This document shows, piece after piece, positions 15,145 to 18,065 of a stretch of 18,065 bases of DNA. Position numbers and translations under genes: made by a program. Positions within the stretch are counted from its first letter, which is position 1, and every line of letters begins with the position of its first letter. Under the pieces are notes generated by a model. It saw nothing but the letters and a program-made list of their open reading frames with translations, was not told the origin of the DNA and did not search any database. This DNA is from Chloroflexota bacterium (GTDB lineage Bacteria > Chloroflexota > UBA4733): positions 1-18,065 of the forward strand of contig JAICXR010000015.1 in NCBI GenBank assembly GCA_025980355.1, in the 5' to 3' direction.

Positions 15145-16362
15145 CTAGGGACGGCGCGACTCGGGTATCAGCGCCAGCACGCGATCCAGCAGGGCGTCGG
15201 CGACGGCGCGCTTCGACTGCAGCGGCAACACCTCCGGCGCGCCGCTGCGCCCGAGGATCGTCACCTGGTTCGTGTCGGTGCCGAAGCCACTGCCGGGGGC
15301 GGTCACATCGTTCAGGACGTTGAGATCCAGGTTCTTCCGCCGCAACTTTTCGCGCGCCTGGGCGAGGTCATTGCCGGTCTCCGCCGCGAAACCCACGAGG
15401 ATGGGGCGCTCCGGCATGGCGCCGATCTCGGCGATGAGGTCGGGGTTCTCCACCAGCCGCAACACCAGGTCCTCCCCCTTGCGCTTCATCTTCTCCGCCG
15501 CCACGGCGGCGACCCGGTAGTCGCTGACCGCCGCCGCCTGGATCAGCACGTCGGTGTGGGCCAGCCCGCGATGGAGCGCCGTGCGCAACTCTTGCACCGT
15601 TTCCACGGCGATGTACGTGACGGCGGACGGCACCGGCAACGCGCTCGGCGCCGAGATCAGCGTGACGGCCGCGCCACGTGCCGCCGCCGCCTCGGCGATG
15701 GCGTAGCCCATCTTGCCGGAACTGCGATTGCCGATATAGCGCACGGGATCGATCGGCTCCCGCGTCCCGCCGGCCGTCACCACAATCCGGAGCCCGGCCA
15801 GATCGGCGCGCCGCTGGAGCAGACCCGCGGCCGCCTGCAAAATGCTTTCCGGCTCCGCCATCCTGCCATGGCCGGTCAGACCAGAAGCCAGACGGCCCTC
15901 TTCCGGACCCACCACCAGGCAGCCGCGTGCCAGCAGTGTCGCCAGGTTCCCCTGGGTCGCCGGGTGGCCGAACATGCCACCGTCCATGGCCGGGGCCAGC
16001 AGCAACGGGGCACGAGCCGCCAGCGCCGTGAGAGTCACGGCATCGTCCGCCAGGCCGTGCGCCAGCTTCGCCAGCGTGTTGGCGGTGGCGGGAGCGATCA
16101 GCAGGAGATCGGCCGCCTCGGCGACGGCGATATGGGCGATCTGGCCCTCCGCGTCGGTCGCCCAGGGGTCGTCCAGGACCGGTCGGTGCGTCAGCGCCTG
16201 GAAGCTCAGGGCGCCGACAAACCGGTGTGCCGCTGGCGTCATCAGGACGTCAACCAGCGCCCCCGCTTGCACCAACCGGCTCACGACGGTGAGCACCTTA
16301 TAGGCGGCGATGCCGCCGCAGACGCCGACGGCGAGGCGGCGTCCGGCAAAGACCTGATTCAC
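15145..16362 (-). CDS. coaBC: Bifunctional phosphopantothenoylcysteine decarboxylase/phosphopantothenate-cysteine ligase
   Basis: This enzyme joins cysteine to 4'-phosphopantothenate (CoaB) and decarboxylates the product to 4'-phosphopantetheine (CoaC, FMN-dependent). It has 405 residues. CoaC covers about 8-185, with GVCGGIAAYK, catalytic His77 (GQIAHIAVAEAADLLLIAPA), APAMDGGMFGHPATQGNL and GRLASGLTGHGRMAEP. CoaB covers about 190-405, with TAGGTREPIDPVRYIGNRSS, AAVSDYRVA, KMKRKG, ENPDLI, VGFAAET and KLRRKNLDLNVLNDV. Compared with E. coli Dfp, Asn125 is Asp127 here and Cys158 is Ser160. The GTG start at 16362 overlaps the coaX stop by four bases (GTGA), which indicates coupled translation. 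An upstream extension to 16476 lies inside coaX and is not used. Confidence 0.96.
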   Translation of the reverse strand: MNQVFAGRRLAVGVCGGIAAYKVLTVVSRLVQAGALVDVLMTPAAHRFVGALSFQALTHRPVLDDPWATDAEGQIAHIAVAEAADLLLIAPATANTLAKLAHGLADDAVTLTALAARAPLLLAPAMDGGMFGHPATQGNLATLLARGCLVVGPEEGRLASGLTGHGRMAEPESILQAAAGLLQRRADLAGLRIVVTAGGTREPIDPVRYIGNRSSGKMGYAIAEAAAARGAAVTLISAPSALPVPSAVTYIAVETVQELRTALHRGLAHTDVLIQAAAVSDYRVAAVAAEKMKRKGEDLVLRLVENPDLIAEIGAMPERPILVGFAAETGNDLAQAREKLRRKNLDLNVLNDVTAPGSGFGTDTNQVTILGRSGAPEVLPLQSKRAVADALLDRVLALIPESRRP

Positions 16363-17141
16363 CCGTCCGTCCGTCCGCCGGCGTGGCGGTCCCACACCAG
16401 GCGCAGGCCGTCCAGGGTCAGGGCCGGCGCCACTCGGTCGATGGCGGGGCAGACGGGGGCCAGCGTCTCCGCCCAACCGCCGGTGGCGATCGCCGTCGCC
16501 TGCCCGCCCAATTCGCCCCGCATGCGCTGGATCATGCCCTCGACCAGCGCGGCGTAGCCCAGGACGATGCCCGATTGCATGTTCGTCACCGTATTGCGTC
16601 CGATGGCGGCCGGCGGCGCTACCAGGGCGATCCGTGGCAGCAAGGCGGCCCGCGCGAAGAGCGCCTCCGCGGCGATGCCGAGCCCGGGGGCGATGGCACC
16701 GCCTAGGAAGACGCCGTCGCGGGAGACGGCGTCAAAGGTCGTCGCCGTGCCGAAGTCGACGATGATGAGGGCCCCGGACGTCCTGGACCGCGCCGCCAGG
16801 ACGTTGACCAGCCGGTCGACGCCGACGCTGTCCGGCTCTTCCACGTCCACCGGCACGTCCGGCAGGTGGTGCCGCCCGACGACGAGCGTCGGGCAGCAGA
16901 GCTGGCGTGCCAGTCCCCGCGTCAGGGCCGGTGTGACGGGCGGCACGACGCTGGCGACGACGGCCTGCGTCACCTGCTCTCGTCGGAGGCCGGCGCTCGC
17001 CAGCAGGCCGAGCAGCAACACCCCCCACTCGTCCGCCAGCCGGTGGAGGTCCGTCTGCAGTCGCCACTGCTCCCGCAGCGTGCCGGCGTCAAAAAGCCCC
17101 AGAACGGTGTTGGAGTTGCCCACATCAACGGCGAGCAGCAC
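16359..17141 (-). CDS. coaX: Type III pantothenate kinase
   Basis: This cytoplasmic kinase phosphorylates pantothenate, the first step of coenzyme A synthesis. It belongs to the ASKHA fold, and type III members are typically insensitive to CoA feedback and need a monovalent cation. It has 260 residues, normal for the family. Visible motifs are AVDVGNSNT (phosphate 1), VVASVVPPVTPAL, EPDSVGVDRLVNVLAA with the conserved Asp-Arg, IIVDFGTATTFDAV (phosphate 2) and GGAIAPGLGIAAEALF. GTG 17141 has GGAGG six bases upstream. The frame is open to 17702, but that part overlaps the divergent leader and gene and shows no homology. It is the first gene of a coaX-coaBC operon, and the two products act in sequence. 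Confidence 0.96.
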   Translation of the reverse strand: MLLAVDVGNSNTVLGLFDAGTLREQWRLQTDLHRLADEWGVLLLGLLASAGLRREQVTQAVVASVVPPVTPALTRGLARQLCCPTLVVGRHHLPDVPVDVEEPDSVGVDRLVNVLAARSRTSGALIIVDFGTATTFDAVSRDGVFLGGAIAPGLGIAAEALFARAALLPRIALVAPPAAIGRNTVTNMQSGIVLGYAALVEGMIQRMRGELGGQATAIATGGWAETLAPVCPAIDRVAPALTLDGLRLVWDRHAGGRTDG

Positions 17142-17161
17142 GTCGTTCCTCCCCCGGCACC

Positions 17162-17180
17162 TTGCCCTGCCAACGGGCAA
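17162..17180. promoter_or_regulatory. Inverted repeat at the coaX start site
   Basis: TTGCCC (17162-17167) and GGGCAA (17175-17180) are 6-base inverted arms around 7 bases. They straddle the predicted transcription start of coaX. The position suits an operator better than an RNA hairpin, because only part would be transcribed if the start is right. Confidence 0.3.
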
Positions 17181-17181
17181 C

Positions 17182-17187
17182 AGTGTA
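17182..17187 (-). promoter_or_regulatory. Extended -10 of the coaX promoter
   Basis: On the minus strand, TACACT preceded by TGC forms an extended -10. The region 17 bases upstream (CGGACC) matches the -35 at three of six positions. The predicted start is near 17175, about 34 bases before GTG 17141. Confidence 0.4.
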
Positions 17188-17215
17188 GCAGCAGAGCGAG
17201 CGGCGGTCCGCGGGG

Positions 17216-17245
17216 CTGGCACAATCGCGGACCCTGTGGTACAGT
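17216..17245 (+). promoter_or_regulatory. Candidate promoter of the ABC exporter leader
   Basis: CTGGCA (17216-17221) and TACAGT (17240-17245) are separated by 18 bases. Each matches its consensus at four of six positions. The expected start is near 17252, giving a leader of about 260 bases before ATG 17512. It is divergent from coaX. Confidence 0.4.
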
Positions 17246-17273
17246 GCTCGCGTCGGTTGAGCATAGCGAAACC

Positions 17274-17360
17274 ATGGTGATGCGGCTGTTCTTCTTCCTG
17301 CCCGCCCCCCCCGCCGGTGGGGAAATGGTGTGCCCGGGAGGGGGAAGCCTGCGCCAGTAG
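17274..17360 (+). CDS. Candidate 28-residue leader peptide with Phe-Phe-Phe
   Basis: The frame ATG 17274 to TAG 17360 encodes a peptide beginning MVMRLFFFLPAPPAGG. Three TTC codons occupy 17289-17297, followed by a proline-rich stretch. The frame lies in the ABC-exporter leader, upstream of a terminator, and covers the pairing segments described for the attenuator. No good SD precedes ATG 17274; GGTTGAG is 11 bases away. An in-frame ATG at 17280 is an alternative. Translation is therefore a hypothesis. Confidence 0.3.
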   Translation: MVMRLFFFLPAPPAGGEMVCPGGGSLRQ

Positions 17361-17412
17361 GCAACCGAGCGACGTAGCGACGTGCAACCTCCCGGCAACC
17401 GGGAGGTTTTTT
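17291..17412 (+). promoter_or_regulatory. Putative transcription attenuator in the ABC exporter leader
   Basis: Four segments can form alternative pairs. Segment 1 is 17294-17304 (CTTCC, then CCCG). Segment 2 is 17334-17347, beginning CCGGGAGG and ending GGAAG. Segment 3 is CCTCCCGG (17388-17395). Segment 4 is CCGGGAGG (17399-17406). Pair 3-4 is the terminator. Pair 2-3 has 8 perfect bases and excludes it. Pair 1-2 (5+4 bases) would free 3-4. No known riboswitch class is recognised. The leader also holds a short CCCC/GGGG hairpin (17309-17322) and AGCGACGT twice in tandem (17368-17383). Confidence 0.5.
17386..17412 (+). terminator. Intrinsic terminator inside the ABC exporter leader
   Basis: AACCTCCCGG (17386-17395) and CCGGGAGGTT (17399-17408) form a perfect 10-base stem with loop CAA, running into TTTTTT (17407-17412). 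On the opposite strand no T-run follows. No plus-strand gene ends upstream, since coaX and coaBC are read the other way. The terminator can therefore only act on the transcript entering the ABC exporter gene. Confidence 0.85.
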
Positions 17413-17415
17413 GTT

Positions 17416-17439
17416 GCCCATTGTGCTTCGGCAGTGGGC
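17416..17439 (+). other. Second leader hairpin with UUCG tetraloop
   Basis: GCCCATT (17416-17422) pairs with AGTGGGC (17433-17439), with one G-U pair. A two-base bulge and a GC/GC stem then close a TTCG loop (17427-17430). It lies just after the terminator T-run. It may stabilise the 5' end of read-through RNA or be part of the switch. No T-run follows. Confidence 0.35.
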
Positions 17440-17511
17440 GGATGAACCCCCTGGTCCTCTGGAACGATGGCTATCCGCCGCCAACCTGGTCGGCGTAGGC
17501 AGGGGAGTAGG

Positions 17512-18065
17512 ATGCAGGTACCTGGCTCACTAACGCAGCAACGCCGGATGCTGCTTCGGTATTTGCGGCCACAGGTCACCCTTGTCGCGCTGCTGGCGAC
17601 GTTGCTGCTGGGCAGCATCGGTTTGCAACTGATCAATCCCCAGGTCCTGCGGGCCTTCCTGGACGCCGCTACGTCGGGGGGGACGCCGGCCTTCCTCGCC
17701 AACGTGGCGCTGCTCTATGTCGGTGTGGCCCTGGTCCAACAGGCGCTCTCCCTGGGGGCCACGTACTGCAGCGAGCGGGTCGCCTGGATCGCGACGAACG
17801 CGCTGCGTGCCGACCTGGCGCTGCACTTGCTGCGCCTGGATCTCGGCTTTCACAAGGCGCGGACGCCGGGCGAGCTGATCGAACGCGTCGACGGCGACGT
17901 CACCGCCCTCGCCAACTTCTTCTCCCAATTCGTCGTGCAGATCGCCGGCAATGTGCTGTTTATGATCGGCGTGCGGGTGGCGCTCTGGCTGGAGGACTGG
18001 CGGGCCGGGCTGCCGCTCTCGATCTTCGCGGCGATCGCGCTCGGGGCGATGATCCGCCTGCGCGC
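17512..18065 (+). CDS. ABC exporter, type-1 transmembrane domain (partial, 3' end outside window)
   Basis: This is the N-terminal part (184 codons) of an ABC exporter half-transporter such as a multidrug or lipid exporter. It begins MQVPGSLTQQRRMLLRYLRP. Membrane segments are visible near residues 22-44 (VTLVALLATLLLGSIGLQLI), 61-85 (FLANVALLYVGVALVQQALS), about 137-155 and from about 165. Between them is the typical intracellular-loop region, LLRLDLGFHKARTPGELIER, followed by VDGDVTALANFF. The ATPase domain would follow outside the window. ATG 17512 has GGGGAG four bases upstream. ATG 17467 is in frame and would add 15 Arg-rich residues without an SD. The gene sits behind a long leader with a terminator, so expression is probably conditional. 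The substrate is unknown. Confidence 0.9.
   Translation, partial: MQVPGSLTQQRRMLLRYLRPQVTLVALLATLLLGSIGLQLINPQVLRAFLDAATSGGTPAFLANVALLYVGVALVQQALSLGATYCSERVAWIATNALRADLALHLLRLDLGFHKARTPGELIERVDGDVTALANFFSQFVVQIAGNVLFMIGVRVALWLEDWRAGLPLSIFAAIALGAMIRLR

Noticed and set aside
17388..17406. SAM riboswitch suggested by CCCGGCAACC in the exporter leader
   Set aside because: The match is only the top of the terminator hairpin. The conserved 5' parts of SAM-I or SAM-IV are absent, as are the T-box, cobalamin and c-di-GMP consensus elements.
1..18065. CRISPR arrays, insertion sequences, tRNA or rRNA genes
   Set aside because: I saw no regularly spaced direct repeats with spacers, no transposase motifs with terminal inverted repeats, and no tRNA T-arm or rRNA-like segments in the window.

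Overview
The window is about 18 kb of high-GC bacterial DNA. The gene content suggests a Chloroflexota (Thermomicrobia-like or a related class) bacterium. Pointers are STAND and SARP/BTAD regulators, lipoproteins with long Ala/Thr linkers, an HlyD-like adaptor carrying repeated 33-residue helical units, an orphan Flp pilin and an AmaP-type protein. The phylum is an inference from gene style, not from a marker gene. Most starts are GTG or ATG with a good Shine-Dalgarno (SD) site. Several intergenic regions carry sigma-70-like promoters, often with an extended TGn -10.

Layout. (1) 1-5712, minus strand: an operon for a MacAB/FtsX-like tripartite transporter, in the order lipoprotein adaptor, 1000-residue permease, ATPase (cut by the window edge). 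Its promoter has an inverted repeat at the predicted transcription start. (2) 5736-6524, minus: an alpha/beta hydrolase. (3) 6618-8234, plus: a Tat-type lipoprotein solute-binding protein with no transporter genes beside it. (4) 8203-10761, minus: an XRE-STAND ATPase-TPR regulator, whose 3' end overlaps the binding-protein gene by 32 bp. It is divergent from (5) a SARP/BTAD activator at 10829-11839. Together (4) and (5) look like AfsR split over two genes, with a repeat-rich promoter between them. (6) 11976-13034, plus: a lipoprotein with two Ig-like domains. (7) 13046-13897, minus: a GNAT acetyltransferase. (8) 13898-14288: mostly intergenic, with a possible 39-residue basic peptide. (9) 14289-15132, plus: an Flp-type pilin and an AmaP-like membrane protein, separated by an operator-like repeat cluster. 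(10) 15145-17141, minus: coaX and coaBC, three steps of coenzyme A synthesis, coupled by a GTGA overlap. (11) 17216-18065, plus: an ABC exporter (cut by the window edge) behind a long leader.

The most interesting element is that leader, at about 17250-17412. It holds a strong intrinsic terminator before the ABC exporter gene, an upstream segment identical to the terminator's 3' arm (a potential antiterminator), a segment that could sequester it, and a 28-codon reading frame with three Phe codons placed where ribosome stalling would switch the fold. This resembles ribosome-mediated attenuation of multidrug ABC exporters such as BmrB-bmrCD, but the start of the peptide has no good ribosome site. 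The second most interesting observation is CoaBC, in which two of the three catalytic positions known from E. coli Dfp are substituted.
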